From: Microvelia longipes
Lineage: Eukaryota > Arthropoda > Insecta > Hemiptera > Veliidae
Assembly (NCBI GenBank): GCA_018340805.1
Contig: JACMZG010001914.1
Location: forward strand, 3,620,778 to 3,684,777
Length of the DNA stretch: 64,000 nt
Direction: 5' to 3'
The notes below the pieces were generated by a model. The model was not told the DNA's origin, ran no database searches, and saw only the letters and a list, made by a program, of their open reading frames with translations. Below are positions 10,985 to 22,322 of the stretch, piece by piece; positions within the stretch are counted from its first letter, which is position 1; each line of letters starts with the position of its first letter. The position numbers and the translations under genes were made by a program.

Positions 10985-11640
10985 TAGCGAAGTTTCATCA
11001 TGAAAATTACGCTAATATGATTGTCCGGATAACAGAAGGGGGGAGGGGGAAATGGGGGGTATTGATTCAGATTGGCTTCCTGATACCAAACATATATGTT
11101 ATATATGAACAAGATCTACTTTTATGTATGGCGAACAATAACTCTTGAAGGCTTTCTCAAATCGAAACGAAACGTTGCACATCGCAAGAAGTTGGGGAAG
11201 TTAAGAGGCCTATTGCTGGAAAAAAAGGATGTCATCAACCCAAATTATGATGTCATGAAACATTTTTAACGGTAAAACAAGTTATAACATATTCAGGTCG
11301 ACAGCAAGCTAAATCAGACCATCCTCATTGGTGCAAACGGTAAATGTGTATACATCTAGGTCAATGAACTCTACGATATGTATTAGATTCGGTAGTGTTT
11401 GAGTGTGAGGTTAGTATGGTGGGTAGGATGGAAGAGAGACTCTTCATCCACCCTAACTAGCCTACTGTCCCAAACAGACTGGACAAAAATGGCTCCCACG
11501 GGACTACGGAGATCTAAGCAGGTCCGCAAAGCGGACCGACCTTGAAGTGGCTTCTTATGGTTGCGGCATTCTAAATTGGGACCAGATTCAGATTAATCAG
11601 ACCATTCGGCCAATAACTTAATTATGACGCCATCACCAAA
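10985..11640 (+). mobile_element. Repeat family 7, copy A (about 650 bp)
   Basis: It runs from GCGAAGTTTCATCATGAAAA through TGTCCGGATAACAGAAG, TTGGCTTCCTGATA, CTTGAAGGCTTTCTCAAATC, GAAACGAAACGTT, a repeated ATGATGTCATGA block, CAAACGGTAAATGTG, CCTACTGTCCCAAACAG and ATTCGGCC. The inverse copy is 15410..16245. A diverged third relative sharing TTTTGAATGCTTTCTCGGAT and TGTGACGTCATTAA is at 60165..60380. The copy includes a 7-bp-stem hairpin GGTCCGCAAAGCGGACC at 11521. Confidence 0.6.
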
Positions 11641-12710
11641 AAAGTAGATTTCTTTCATTAAACATTATTTTGACAAAAGTTCAGGCATCTAGGATTTTAT
11701 AGCTGATCTTTATGTTTTCGATGGATCTGAAACTAAATCTGACTGAGAAAAACAATATTTAATATGAATCAGAATTTAGAATTGATTAGTTGCAAAAAAT
11801 TGAGAATACTTGATGTTATAATAAATAAATAACACAAACAAATATTAAATAGGCCGAAGGTCCGTATTCTTATTTATGCATGTAAATAATACTTAATTAT
11901 TTTGGTTTAAAATTTTAGCATGGATCTCTTCTATTTCTTAATAATAACTAAGTACAAATACTAAATTAAATACAAAATAAGCTAAAAAACTTGAGACAGG
12001 GCTCTCACTCTAGATTCTCCACAATCTACCGAGGGCCTTCACTTAAATTTTGATAACAAATAAAAATTTTGACAATTTTGATAAAAAATTGGATAAATGG
12101 AAATAAAGAAGTTTATTATTATTATTCTTACTCAGCAAAAATTCATTCAAATAGATTTCTATTTTAGCTCGTTTTAAAGCGTTAAACATTGAAACAACAT
12201 GTAACAAGAATTAATAATAAAACAATAAAAATACAAAATAAAAAGCGACCACAGGGAGGCCCCCCTCCCAACAGGGGGCTGACGCCATGTAGCCACTATG
12301 AGCGGAAGCCCGTATTTATGGCCGTATGATATGACCCTTCCCTTTTACATAAGTTCCTTGCTCTAAACATCTTCATGGCCAAGATGAATTTTTAATAAAA
12401 AACCACTTGGCCTGCAGTTATGGTTTGAAGGACTGAGAGACTGAGTAGGGAATTTGATACAAGAACAAATGAGATGATAAAACATCCTCTGTGGTTATCT
12501 AGAAGTGAGAGTTTATTTGAGTAGAGTATCTTCTTTTAACCACTAGCCCTATGTGTTAAGAGAGAAAAATATTAACAATGAGCTCTCTAAGTGGAGTACA
12601 TATTCTTAAGAAATATTTGTAAGTTGATTTCAGCCTAATAAAACATTGCATACTCTATACAGGTACAATAATTTAAACAAGTTTTAGAAAAAAAAAATAA
12701 AAAACTAATT
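11641..12710. other. Intergenic, repeat-like, no gene
   Basis: AT-rich sequence with a short GGCCGAAGGTCCG block (11853..11865) resembling the hairpin island at 14.8 kb, and a GC patch at 12247..12285. No supported gene. The right end is the 3' flank of the UBIAD1 gene. Confidence 0.5.
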
Positions 12711-12712
12711 CT

Positions 12713-13669
12713 TTATTTTCTAAATGGAAGAGCGGATACATTTGTAAGTGCAATGGCTACGACATATAAAGCACCGAAGTATAAATTTAACTTTGCAGTT
12801 TCTCTGGGTACTGTCTGAATAGAAGGCGATGTCCTAAATCTTTTCTCAATACTAAAAGCAGCGGGGAGAGTGATAAGAGGTAATAAGAACCAAACGGAGG
12901 AGCGCAGTGACAATACACAGAATGTAATGTAAGGAGTGAACAGCAAAACTGCGTAAAGAACTTTGGATGCACTGTGTCCAATAAGAATGGCTAACGTGAC
13001 GATACCTGCACGCTTGTCACTCTCCAAATCCCTTGTGTTGTTACTGTGTAGTATAGCTTCTGTATTTAAAGCTAACGGTAAAGCAAAATAAATAGTACTC
13101 CACTCTATACGTCCTGTCTGAGACATAAAAGCGAATAAAACGGAAATGGGACCAAATATGATTAAAATAAGTACGTCACCTAAAGCTATATATTTCAGAC
13201 CGATACCACCTGTGTATAGGAATGAACTTGACAAGCCACCGAAGTATAATAAAGCTAAATGTTCCATTCTAGCCGGTGATATGATGGCTAAAATAATAAA
13301 ACCTAAACAACTAGCCGAGTATAATATAACACCTAAAGAAACTATTTCGTCTAAACTTAATATATTATCGACTAATGTTCGATCGTCACTTTTACCTCCA
13401 TCGATACCTTTAACATAATCAAAATAAGTGTTCACGACGTTACCGGCACAATGGACCGAAATGACAGTGAGTAGAGTTAAAGCTAATATGACCCAGGAGA
13501 AGTCTGGAGAGTCTGCGGGAGACATCTTATACGAACACATAGATCCGAGGAGGGTGGGCATAAGAGACACGCTAAGCGACCAAGGCCTTAGAGCCAGCAG
13601 ATACGATGAGAATTTCATCAGTGGTGAGTCCCTCATGGAGGCACTCATCCTTCCATTCACTTTTTCCAT
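12713..13669 (-). CDS. UBIAD1: UbiA prenyltransferase domain-containing protein 1 (UBIAD1)
   Basis: A single open frame of 318 residues, close to the family's usual length. UBIAD1 is an ER/Golgi membrane enzyme that transfers a geranylgeranyl side chain to menadione to make menaquinone-4; it is called heixuedian in flies. The first Asp-rich motif is at residues 77-101 (NVVNTYFDYVKG, then SDDRTLVD), and the second at 210-222 (NNTRDLESDKRAG). These are the Mg/diphosphate-binding sites, and eight or nine hydrophobic helices surround them. The N-terminal LRPWSLSVSLMPTLLG helix is typical. The ATG at 13669 lies 6 bases after a candidate acceptor (gattgttttag), so a 5' UTR intron is likely. AATAAA overlaps the TAA stop (12717..12712) and is followed by a U-rich stretch, which argues against a poly(A)-tailed retrocopy. 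The coding region itself has no intron. Confidence 0.93.
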   Translation of the reverse strand: MEKVNGRMSASMRDSPLMKFSSYLLALRPWSLSVSLMPTLLGSMCSYKMSPADSPDFSWVILALTLLTVISVHCAGNVVNTYFDYVKGIDGGKSDDRTLVDNILSLDEIVSLGVILYSASCLGFIILAIISPARMEHLALLYFGGLSSSFLYTGGIGLKYIALGDVLILIIFGPISVLFAFMSQTGRIEWSTIYFALPLALNTEAILHSNNTRDLESDKRAGIVTLAILIGHSASKVLYAVLLFTPYITFCVLSLRSSVWFLLPLITLPAAFSIEKRFRTSPSIQTVPRETAKLNLYFGALYVVAIALTNVSALPFRK

Positions 13670-13689
13670 TTCAATCTAAAACAATCAAG

Positions 13690-14770
13690 TCAAAGAAATT
13701 GTTTTATCAGTTTAATCAAGTTCAAAACCCTAGGGTTTCTAGGGTTCTCACCTAGAAAAATTTCCTAAAACCTAATAATTATAAATATTCTTAATAATTG
13801 GTTTTTACTCATAGAAAATTACATTTAAAAGTAATTCCATTTTTGGTTTTAAATAAAGTTCTTCATTGGCAAAAGTGTACAAAATTTATTTTGTGTAAAC
13901 CAGAGCCATACTATATTTATAATTTTGGGGGTAATTTGTACACTTTTTTGGGGGATGGGGATAGGGTGAGCGGGGTTTGGGTGGTTTAAGAATGATTATG
14001 TTTTTGTTTTGGGTATTTTATTTTTGTAGCAGGATTGTCTAAAGATAATTTTTTTGTTGGTGTTTTTAATAGGTTGGTATAGCAGGGAAGTTTTCAGGAG
14101 TGTCCAAGAGGGTTTCCTAGGCAGTCTGTAAACTGGCTGTAATTAATCAACCTGGCATGAGCCTGTAAAATTTTAGATTGGATACGTGAGTCTTAAGTTT
14201 GAGGTTTCCTTTGTGGTGTGCCTTAACAGGCCTTATCATCAGTCAGTTCTGCCAACTTATGTCATTAGTTTCTACAGCTGTATAATGGAAGAGAGAGTAC
14301 TAATTTAACACAACAAAAAAACAAATTGTGCTCAAACTCACCCTCTATACCCTCAGAAAAAGCTGCACAGGATTGGCTTTAGAACTCAAACGGCTCGGCA
14401 AAGTCATTTCAAATTGCAGCACAAAAACAATACAGCATTCTCATCCTAGAAAAAAACCAAGTAAATAGATTATTTACTTGTCTTCTTGTCCTCGCTTCTC
14501 TTGAACAAGAAAACAAATCTGTTATATTATTAACACCATACATTAAATTCACGTCATGACCTAAGAGAGTCAGGAATTGATAAAATATTTATTAAAACCT
14601 ATATGGAAAAAAGTTAAAAACACTGAAAAGCACAAGAAACTCCTACATAACTCTAAGATAGAACGACACAGAGTCCCTCTGCTGTGGCTATTTATTGTAT
14701 TTATTATGTATTTATTTATTTATTTACAAAATCAGTGGTAACTAATAAAAAAAAATAGCATCACTTTGTC
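13690..14770. promoter_or_regulatory. 5' flank of UBIAD1 and upstream intergenic
   Basis: Holds the probable first intron/5' UTR and promoter of the minus-strand UBIAD1. A duplicated CCCTAGGGTTTCTAGGGTT block is at 13727..13747. No TATA or initiator could be chosen with confidence and no other gene is seen. Confidence 0.3.
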
Positions 14771-14778
14771 AAATAAAT

Positions 14779-15012
14779 ACGGGCCTTCGGCCCGTAGCCG
14801 CTACGCGGTCTCGGCGCTTCGCGCCTCGTCCGCTCTGCGGCGTCGGCCCACCGGGCCGCAAAGCGGCCCGGGGCCTCCCAGTGGCCGCTTTGCGGCCACA
14901 TTGTTGTTTTGTATTATGTATATTTCATTATCGTTTCTTGTTACATGGCATTTTTGCCACGTATTTAGCGAATTTTCATAGCCTCGTTTCACAGGCCCGC
15001 TCGCGGGCCTGA
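14779..15012. repeat. GC-rich island of tandem perfect hairpins
   Basis: In a strongly AT-rich setting, 14779..14899 is GC-rich and consists of consecutive short palindromes with 3-base loops: ACGGGCC-TTC-GGCCCGT, GGCGC-TTC-GCGCC, GGCCC-ACC-GGGCC overlapping GGGCCGC-AAA-GCGGCCC, and GTGGCCGC-TTT-GCGGCCAC. A further one, CAGGCCCGC-TC-GCGGGCCTG, sits at 14992..15011. Similar single hairpins occur at 11521 (GGTCCGC-AAA-GCGGACC) and near 1034. It does not encode a convincing protein. Function and class are unknown. Confidence 0.8.
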
Positions 15013-15409
15013 GAGGCTTCTCACATATTTGATTTTATTATCCTCTATTATTAATAGTAAAGCAATAATATTACAGTTAACAAGCAATATAAAAAATAAT
15101 AAGTATATTTAAATACATAACTAACTATTTTTATTGAGGTATAAAGAATACAAGAAATAAATCCACACGTTGCAACTGTTGGAGTAACCTTGTATAAAGA
15201 GTAAGAAAATATTATAGCTTCATCTTTCATCAGTTTTAGTTATCGTCCACCATACAAAAGGGCATTAACTCTTACACACATTTATGATTGTTTATAAAAT
15301 TTAAAGAAAAATGTCAAATTTTTTTTGTAAACAAATTGTTTATTTGAGTATAACCTTTAGGTTGAAAAAATATATTCATGATTTTTTAAAATAAAAATAC
15401 CGTTTCGTC

Positions 15410-15957
15410 ACTTAGAATTTCCGATTGAGCTGAAACCGGTCGCAATAGTTTTAGAATGACTTCGACCATATAAAGACTACTTCGAGGTTCTTCCTCTTTA
15501 CAGACCTGCTTAGCTCGGCGTGGATTAGTGGAAGCCATTTTTGTCCTGTCTCTCTGGGACAGTAGGCTTACCAGGATGGAGCAAGAGGTAGAGGCTCTTC
15601 TAATATACTACATCCCCACCCTTTAATACTACTGAACCCAACAGATATCGTACGAGTCTTTGACCTAGACGTATACATATATACAAGATTATATATATAT
15701 ATACCGTTTGCGCCATTTGTGATGTTTCGATTGAGCTGAAATTGGTCTTAATCGATTCAGCTGCCGTCTACCTAAATACGAAATACCGTTGTTAAAGCCA
15801 TTTCAAGTTACAAAAAATTTTTTTCATGACGTCATAACTTTGGTTGATGACGTCATAATGTTTTTATAAACAATAGGCCTCGTAATCTCCACAACATCTC
15901 GCGATTTGCAAAGTTTCGTTTCAATTTGAGAACGCCTTCAAGAAAGGGTAGAAACTC

Positions 15958-16035
<78 letters not shown>

Positions 16036-16040
16036 AATAT

Positions 16041-16110
<70 letters not shown>

Positions 16111-16245
16111 TTATATATATATACATATATATATATTTTGGACATATATTGTTATCAGGAAGCCAATAGGAACCGATTCCGCTCACTCCTACCCTCAACT
16201 TCCGTCATCCGAACAACCTCATAAGCGTCATTTTCATAATGAAAA
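15410..16245 (-). mobile_element. Repeat family 7, copy B, with internal (TA)n
   Basis: Reverse-oriented relative of 10985..11640. The landmarks are the same read on the minus strand: TTATGAAAATGACGCTTATG, TTGGCTTCCTGATAAC, a long TA tract (15963..16136), AAGGCGTTCTCAAATTG, GAAACGAAACTTTG and CCTACTGTCCCAGAGAG. It has two TGACGTCAT palindromes (about 15826 and 15848). The TA tract sits at the place occupied by ATATATGTTATATATG in copy A, so it expanded inside the element. Confidence 0.6.
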
Positions 16246-16249
16246 TTCG

Positions 16250-16560
16250 CTAAAAAAGATATAAAGCGTTCTCTAACAAATAGTTTTTTACTTTGTTTTT
16301 AAACATTTTTGTGGAAAGATTAAGAGTCTCCATGTCAATTAAATTTAAAAGTTGGATGGCTTGATACTTGGAGGACTTAGTTGTCTTAGATAGGCAATGT
16401 GCTGGCAGATTTATAACTTTAGGAGCTGAACTGAATGAGGATGCCATGATTCCAACAGATTCAAAATATAAATAGAAGGAAGAGTCAATATTTTGAGATC
16501 CTTAAATAGCTGACTACATGGATCATTCCATTTTTTGGATTTTCCATTAATTACATTATA
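16250..16560 (-). pseudogene. LINE reverse-transcriptase C-terminal fragment
   Basis: On the minus strand, CSQLFKDLKILTLPSIYIL is followed (after a frameshift) by STKMFKNKVKNYLLENALYL, the standard end of CR1/Jockey-type LINE ORF2 proteins. Similar termini occur at 29439 ([17 protein letters not shown]) and 44800 (KKFKNNLKLYLSENIFYS). Only the last ~95 residues remain. Confidence 0.65.
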
Positions 16561-16682
16561 TCAATTTTTTCATAATTTTTACAAATAAAATATTCATTCA
16601 TTCATTATCAAACTATGGCAGGTAAGACAGAGTTCATAGCACAAGTAATAGAGATGTATAAACTTTTAAGAGATACATTTTT

Positions 16683-16835
16683 TTTAACATTTTTTATTGA
16701 TTAGTACAACAACAATTATGATTGTTAAAAGTATGGTTTTAGTGGTTTAATTTAAAAGTAGAGTTAAATGGTTTAAGTGGCTTGAGAGACTTGGTAGAGA
16801 AACAATCCAGTGATTGCACTCAGGCGGGAAGAGAT
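16683..16835 (-). repeat. LINE 3'-tail-like repeat, family 3
   Basis: Minus-strand order CCCGCCTGAGTGCAATCACT, GGATTGTTTCTCTACC, TCTCAAGCCACTTAAACC and CAATCATAATTGTTGTTG. It matches 30075..30200. Confidence 0.55.
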
Positions 16836-16849
16836 ATATAAAACGGTTA

Positions 16850-18770
16850 TATTTAAACTTTTATACTGAGTGTTACATGAACCAATTTAATAAAAAAAAG
16901 CGCTTGAATCGGTTGTATTGCTGGTGAGTTTTTGCAGAAAATAAGTAATTGTGGAGCTGCTACGCAGATAATGGGAGTAACTAAAAGAGATAGAATTTGC
17001 TCTGGATCATGTGAAGGGTGGAAGTCGGAACAATAGCTTAGCTTAGCTAAAATAATTAAACAAATGATTTATCAAGGATAAATCATTTAATAACCAAAGA
17101 TTGTCTAAAGTCCTAAAATCACCTGACATTGTAAAATCCCACCCTTAAAAAATTAAAAATTGTCATACTTGGTTTTGTTTCTTTCTTGTAAAACAGCCGG
17201 TTTTTCAAAATAATAATAAGGTATGGATACTTACAGTGGTATAGGTATATAACACAGTGTGAGATTTTTTAGAGAACAAGGATAAAATTGAATGAAAAAT
17301 AACTAGATGTTTCTATTAATAAGCGTAAGAAAACATCGACCTATTTGCAGCATGAGACTAATGACTAATACAATATAGCAAAGACTATTTTTTTATGCTG
17401 ATTATAATAAATTGATAATTTTTATACATAATTAATAAACATATTAATTATGTATTGAATATAGAATTTGTCATACCTCATTAAATTTTCACTTTAAATA
17501 AATTTTATACACAATACAATACAATTTCATTTTTGAAATAGAGTATTTGCACAAGTTTTTTTTTATTGCATTATCTTTATGTATGTCACATAAAAGAATA
17601 CCCTGTAAAATATTAGAATAAAAAACTTATACTTTTGATGATACAGCAAAAAGATGAAAATTATATTTAAACAAGGAAAAAATGGTGTGCACAACTAATT
17701 TTGGAGGCATAGTTTTTTATAACCAACAAGATAATTATGCGCATTTCTTTGGAAAATACAGAAAAAATGAGTTATGAGCTGTGCTTGATAATTCAGTAAC
17801 TGCTTAAGTTGTAGCGCATAAACCAGATCTTTATTAAGCAAGAAATGGATTGTTAAGCACAGAAACACGCATTCCAAAGGAATTTCGCCCGACATGCAGA
17901 CCACCGCGCCACAATTATAAGCTCTCTGATAATAGAGCGGTTTGAGTGCAATTTCTTTTTTTCTCGATAATTTTACTGTCTCTTTAATTCTTTGTTCTAT
18001 TTTTTACTTAATAATTTATTCAATTTGGTTTACTATAATATAAAAATAATAAGAATAGATAAATAATAAATAAGTAATAATAAATAAAGTAATAATACAT
18101 ATTAGTAAGTGAGATAAAACATGAAGGGATATACCAAATTATAATATTGCCAAGTCATTTAGATAAAATATTCATGTATATTATGTATGTATACGTAATA
18201 TGTTATTGTTTCCTTAATAAATGGTTTCATTCATTCATTCATTCAATTTATTCAATTTGCTTTCAGCAAGTTTTTGCCATTATATTTTAAATTACTATTT
18301 ACTCCAAACCCATTCACCCTATTTACCATTTGAATGGTAATTCTGTTTTATATTCATTCATCTAATCTAGTCTGACTTGCTAATTGCTTTAAATCCCTAT
18401 TAGAATTTCTTTCCATTATATATACATATTAATATTAACATACTATTAAATTTTATATATTTTTAAAGTAAAAATTCATATAACTTGTAAATGAAATAGA
18501 AATACAAGCCTTGTGCCATGCCTGACAGAGTGTTTTGGAAAAAAAAATAAATATATTTAAAATAAAAGAAGAAGAAGGTAATCCGATAAATACTGAGATG
18601 TGGAATAAGCTTATAAATGAATAAAGTTTGTCTTTCCACAGATGATTTATTATTATAAAACAAAGCCAGCTTTCAACCTGAACGGTCATCATCAAGAAGA
18701 AGGTTATTATCAATAAAGGTTAAAATAAAATATTCGTTGTTATTTTGTTTTGTATTATAAAAATCATGCA
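16850..18770. other. AT-rich stretch without identified genes
   Basis: Only short chance frames are seen. A (CATT)n run lies at 18227..18245. Nothing here resembles a gene or a multi-copy element from elsewhere in the window. Confidence 0.5.
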
Positions 18771-18774
18771 TCAA

Positions 18775-19045
18775 ACTCCGCAAAGGCAGGGCTTGTAGCA
18801 TGGTATGCGGGATGGTTTCAATTACAACATACACACAGCATATTTAACAGGTGATTGTATAGCAAACCTATTCAATACGAACCGGTTATTGCACCGTATT
18901 TGTTTAGTCGATAGAGTCAGAAGACAACATATTGCACCGTATTTGTTCCCTCCGCATGGTTTTTAAAGCATATTCAACCACATTCACGTAGCCTACTTAA
19001 TACAATCCGCGGATTTAGTATATGGTGTGAATGAACTAAAAATTG
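18775..19045. repeat. Dispersed repeat with ATCCGCGGAT core
   Basis: It shares CATGGT, CAGCATATTTAA and CTTAATACAATCCGCGGATT, followed by GTGTGAATGAA, with a segment around 9600..9710 (TACGATCCGCGGATTTAG, then GTGTGTAAGAA). It holds an internal duplication of TATTGCACCGTATTTGTT. It is a non-coding dispersed repeat of unknown class. Confidence 0.4.
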
Positions 19046-19275
19046 TTGTCAACACAAGTCCCCCCCCCCAATGGAGAGGTGAGCAGAATTTTTTAAGTCC
19101 CTAAGTTTCTGCCAATCATTTAGGAAAACTCAGCAAATTAAGCCACTAAAGGTATTGCCTCTAAAATCCACTGTCGAAATAAAAAACAGATATGAAATTC
19201 ACCACGTGACGTAATTCTACCCACCGGTGAGCTTGAGGTAAATAAAAAGACAAGCCGAAAGTAAAGGCAGTTTAG

Positions 19276-19307
19276 TTGCTGCATTCAACTGCAGTTGAAT
19301 GCAGCAA
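19276..19307. repeat. Perfect 32-bp palindrome
   Basis: The half-site TTGCTGCATTCAACTG is followed immediately by its reverse complement, with no loop and no mismatch. It lies about 1 kb upstream of the 491-residue gene. Confidence 0.95.
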
Positions 19308-20330
19308 AATTAGTAAAATATCCTTCCTTGGCAGTAACCACTCAAGTTTGCAAGTCCTACAACCAATCTTTAATTGGTTGTAAACAGAAGCAATCTTGCT
19401 TTTGTTCAATAACTTAATATTTTTTTAAAAAATGAAATACTTACTTCTTGCAAAAAGAGAATTCATTTTTAAAAACAGATGATAAATCAAAATAAATAAG
19501 ATCACAGACGAGCTTTATAAGCCTCAAACAAGTTTACAAGAAAGCACGAACTTCAACGAAACAAACCATTAATTCACTGCTTTAAACTGTTAAAAGCAAA
19601 AAGAGAAAATCAATCAAGAACAAAAATAAATTAGTTAATTTGATATTTTGAATAAATTTTAATAATTCTGGGTCATTACTCCACCAGCGTGTAGCAAACT
19701 GTCAATAAAGGAGCTTGTCTGATGACAGCGGCTCAAAAAGAAACATCAGGTGAATTTATGTGAAATGTGTTAGCATTTTTAATTAAGATTGGAAATGGTA
19801 ATTGGTGCTTATACATAAATATTTTTAATACATATGAATTTAGTTAAAGTATAGTATAACAAAAATGTAGTGGGAGTCAATAATTGTAACTTTTATGAAT
19901 AAAAATGCCGGACGATTGTCGCTTCAGCAAAACAAAAGAAAACTAAACAAATCAAATAAAGAACAAGAAGATAAAAAAAAAGTCGAAGCGCTTCAAGCTG
20001 AGATGTTTGTTTATAATTGATATTTATTTATTATTATGTGTACAAATTAATTAAAATTATTATATTTTCTTTGAATAAATATAATATTAATTATTATTTG
20101 TAGAATGTGCGATGTACTGAAATGTCTTAAATAGTGATTTCGCGGTGATCTCGTGCAGAATTCAAACTGTATTTGTTTTCTTGTGGAAGATTTTAAATGA
20201 AATTTATATATTTTTATGTTAAGAATGTGTTAAAAATTGTTTTGGTTATGACATTTATTTATTTTAAAGGAGTTAGAGAGGAGTAAGTTATTTATTTAGT
20301 TGTATTTTTAATAACAAACAATATTTCATT

Positions 20331-21806
20331 ATGCCAGCCACATCGAGTTCGAAGAAACCGGATTCTAACCAGAATAAAAAAGCTGACATCACCCCTGTTA
20401 GGATTTCTAGTCGGGTTCGTAAAGAGAAGTTCTCAGTCAAGGAGTTATTCAACAGCAGAGATAGAGATGTCTCGAGTGATGATGAAGCTCCTTCGAAGAA
20501 AAAGCTGGCGATGACTCCCACCACGTCCAAAGGCTCTAATGTTCAAGTTGTTAAAGCATCTACGTCTAGAATTGTGCGATCTGATTCAGCCAAAATTACC
20601 AAAACTGTAGTTACGAAATCGATTGATAATAAATCTAAAATATTAAGTGTTACTCCTAGAACTTTATCGAACTTGGGTAAAGCTGAAATCAAGACTGGTA
20701 TTTTAAGAAAATCAGACATTCAAACTGCTCCTAAAGCGAGTTTGTTAAGAAAGCCTGATATTTCCACGTCTAAAGCAAAACAAGATGATAACTTGGACGA
20801 ATTGTCAAATGATAATATCAAGATAGATGCTATTTTTAATCAAGATAATATAGAAGCAGTTTTAGAGAATCCCAGTGCAGTTGGGTTAGATGTCATTGTT
20901 ACAAAGTTATCTGAGTCTGATCAAAGTAAACAACATGAGAGTAAGAAGCTTAAGAATGTTGTCACAATCGCCAAAGTGCAAGGATCCCAGCCCGCCAGCA
21001 AACCTTTCAAAGTAGTGCCGATGAAACCATCTCCACCTGAGTCTAAGAGTGATCCAAAAACATCTCCTTCATCTATTTTAAAAACACCGTTGAATAGTTC
21101 TTTGATTATTGAAAAGAAAAAAGTTAACCAAACTTCACTTGGTAAACCAGGTCAGGTTAAAGAGGTGAAAGTAAATAGATCTCTTGGTAGCGATGTCTTG
21201 GACAGGAACATAAGAATGCTGGAGAAGAAACGACAAGTCAGGCCTCTCGATACAAAGTATGATAAATCACTAAGTATGATGAATAATAGGAGTTTACTCA
21301 TTTCTGATAATTTGAGACACGTCCAAGAAGAATCTGAAAAACGATTAAAAGAACTGAGGGGAGAGTTTGAGGATGAAAAAATTAACCCTTATGACTTCGA
21401 AAGATATTTCACCATCAGTGAGAGCTACATCGAACACAACGAAAGTTTGGATGAAGATAGTAACGACGAGGACAACTACTTGTCTCATTTTTTTGAAAAG
21501 GAATCATCAATGAAAAGACGGAGGTATTCGGAAGGAGAAGAATTGACAATACCAGAGCTAATGCACCAGGTTAATAGTGAGTTTCCATCGTGGAACTTGC
21601 ACTCACTGTCAGACAACTCATTCCTCATATGCCAGGTCACAAGAGACTCCCAAGGCCTGCCGTTGATGAGCAAAACCATTGAACTTAATAGTGATCTAAA
21701 TTTAGCTAAAATTTATGTCAATCAAATATTGCAGAAAGAAACAAATGGTTCATATAACAGCTATGAATCAGTTAGAGAGCTTATATCTTCTGTGCAGGAC
21801 ATTTAG
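20331..21806 (+). CDS. Unrecognised 491-residue Ser/Lys-rich, probably nuclear protein
   Basis: A complete single-exon frame, the second-longest uninterrupted reading context in the window, starting ATGCCAGCC and ending TAG. Residues 1-90 are basic and Ser-rich (SSKKPDSNQNKK, VRISSRVRKEKF), with an acidic DRDVSSDDEAPSKKK patch that looks like a nuclear-localisation or phosphorylation region. The middle (90-300) is repetitive in flavour: ILRKSDIQTAPKAS then LLRKPDISTSKAK, and many K/S/T/P. Residues 335-380 are charged and helical (EESEKRLKELRGEFEDEK), then acidic (DEDSNDEDN). The C-terminus (400-491) is better ordered: LTIPELMHQVNSEFPSWNL, SLSDNSFLICQVTRD, LAKIYVNQILQKE. No catalytic motif or membrane segment was found. 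I do not recognise the family. A chromatin- or RNA-associated scaffold is a guess from composition only. Confidence 0.8.
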   Translation: MPATSSSKKPDSNQNKKADITPVRISSRVRKEKFSVKELFNSRDRDVSSDDEAPSKKKLAMTPTTSKGSNVQVVKASTSRIVRSDSAKITKTVVTKSIDNKSKILSVTPRTLSNLGKAEIKTGILRKSDIQTAPKASLLRKPDISTSKAKQDDNLDELSNDNIKIDAIFNQDNIEAVLENPSAVGLDVIVTKLSESDQSKQHESKKLKNVVTIAKVQGSQPASKPFKVVPMKPSPPESKSDPKTSPSSILKTPLNSSLIIEKKKVNQTSLGKPGQVKEVKVNRSLGSDVLDRNIRMLEKKRQVRPLDTKYDKSLSMMNNRSLLISDNLRHVQEESEKRLKELRGEFEDEKINPYDFERYFTISESYIEHNESLDEDSNDEDNYLSHFFEKESSMKRRRYSEGEELTIPELMHQVNSEFPSWNLHSLSDNSFLICQVTRDSQGLPLMSKTIELNSDLNLAKIYVNQILQKETNGSYNSYESVRELISSVQDI

Positions 21807-22320
21807 GAATATTGTTCTGTTAACATTCTTAACTTCTTTAGTTTAGGTGGCCCCTTTGTCACTTGAGTTTATTATAATTTATTTTGTTGTTCCTCTTATA
21901 AACTATATTTATAGTAAGGTTGGGGGACTAAGAAGATTAATAACCACTAACTTCTGCTATTTACTATATTTATCTACTTCAGAGCATATTCATGTAATCT
22001 AGAACAATAGATAAATACAAATATATTAGGTAAATAAATTGATAGAAACAGAACTATTAATCATTAACAACATATAAAATTAATATAGAATTTGTATAAA
22101 TAAAAGTTTACATTCATTTTAAATTATAGCATCTTAATACTAATTGTCAATTTAGATATAAACTTAACTAAATCCATAAGTTTTAAGTAAATAGATTGAA
22201 CAGTAAAAGAACTAATAAACAAGTACATGTTAGTATTAATTCTGGAGTGAGAGGAATGGATAGCTAACTGTCCGACTTATTCCAGAAGACTGTAATCAGT
22301 ACAGCAACCTGTGTGATAGC
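21807..22320. other. 3' flank of the 491-residue gene
   Basis: AT-rich. Candidate poly(A) signals AATAAA are at about 22034 and 22100. No other feature is seen. Confidence 0.4.
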
Positions 22321-22322
22321 TG

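Noticed and set aside
12713..13669. UBIAD1 as a processed retrocopy because it lacks introns
   Set aside because: The frame and motifs are intact, no poly(A) tract follows the gene on the sense strand, and a U-rich poly(A)-site context plus a likely 5' UTR intron are present.
14766..14981. Open frame MSNKYGPSARSRYAV across the GC-rich island
   Set aside because: The frame exists because GC-rich palindromes lack stops. Both strands are open, and the hairpin structure explains the sequence better.
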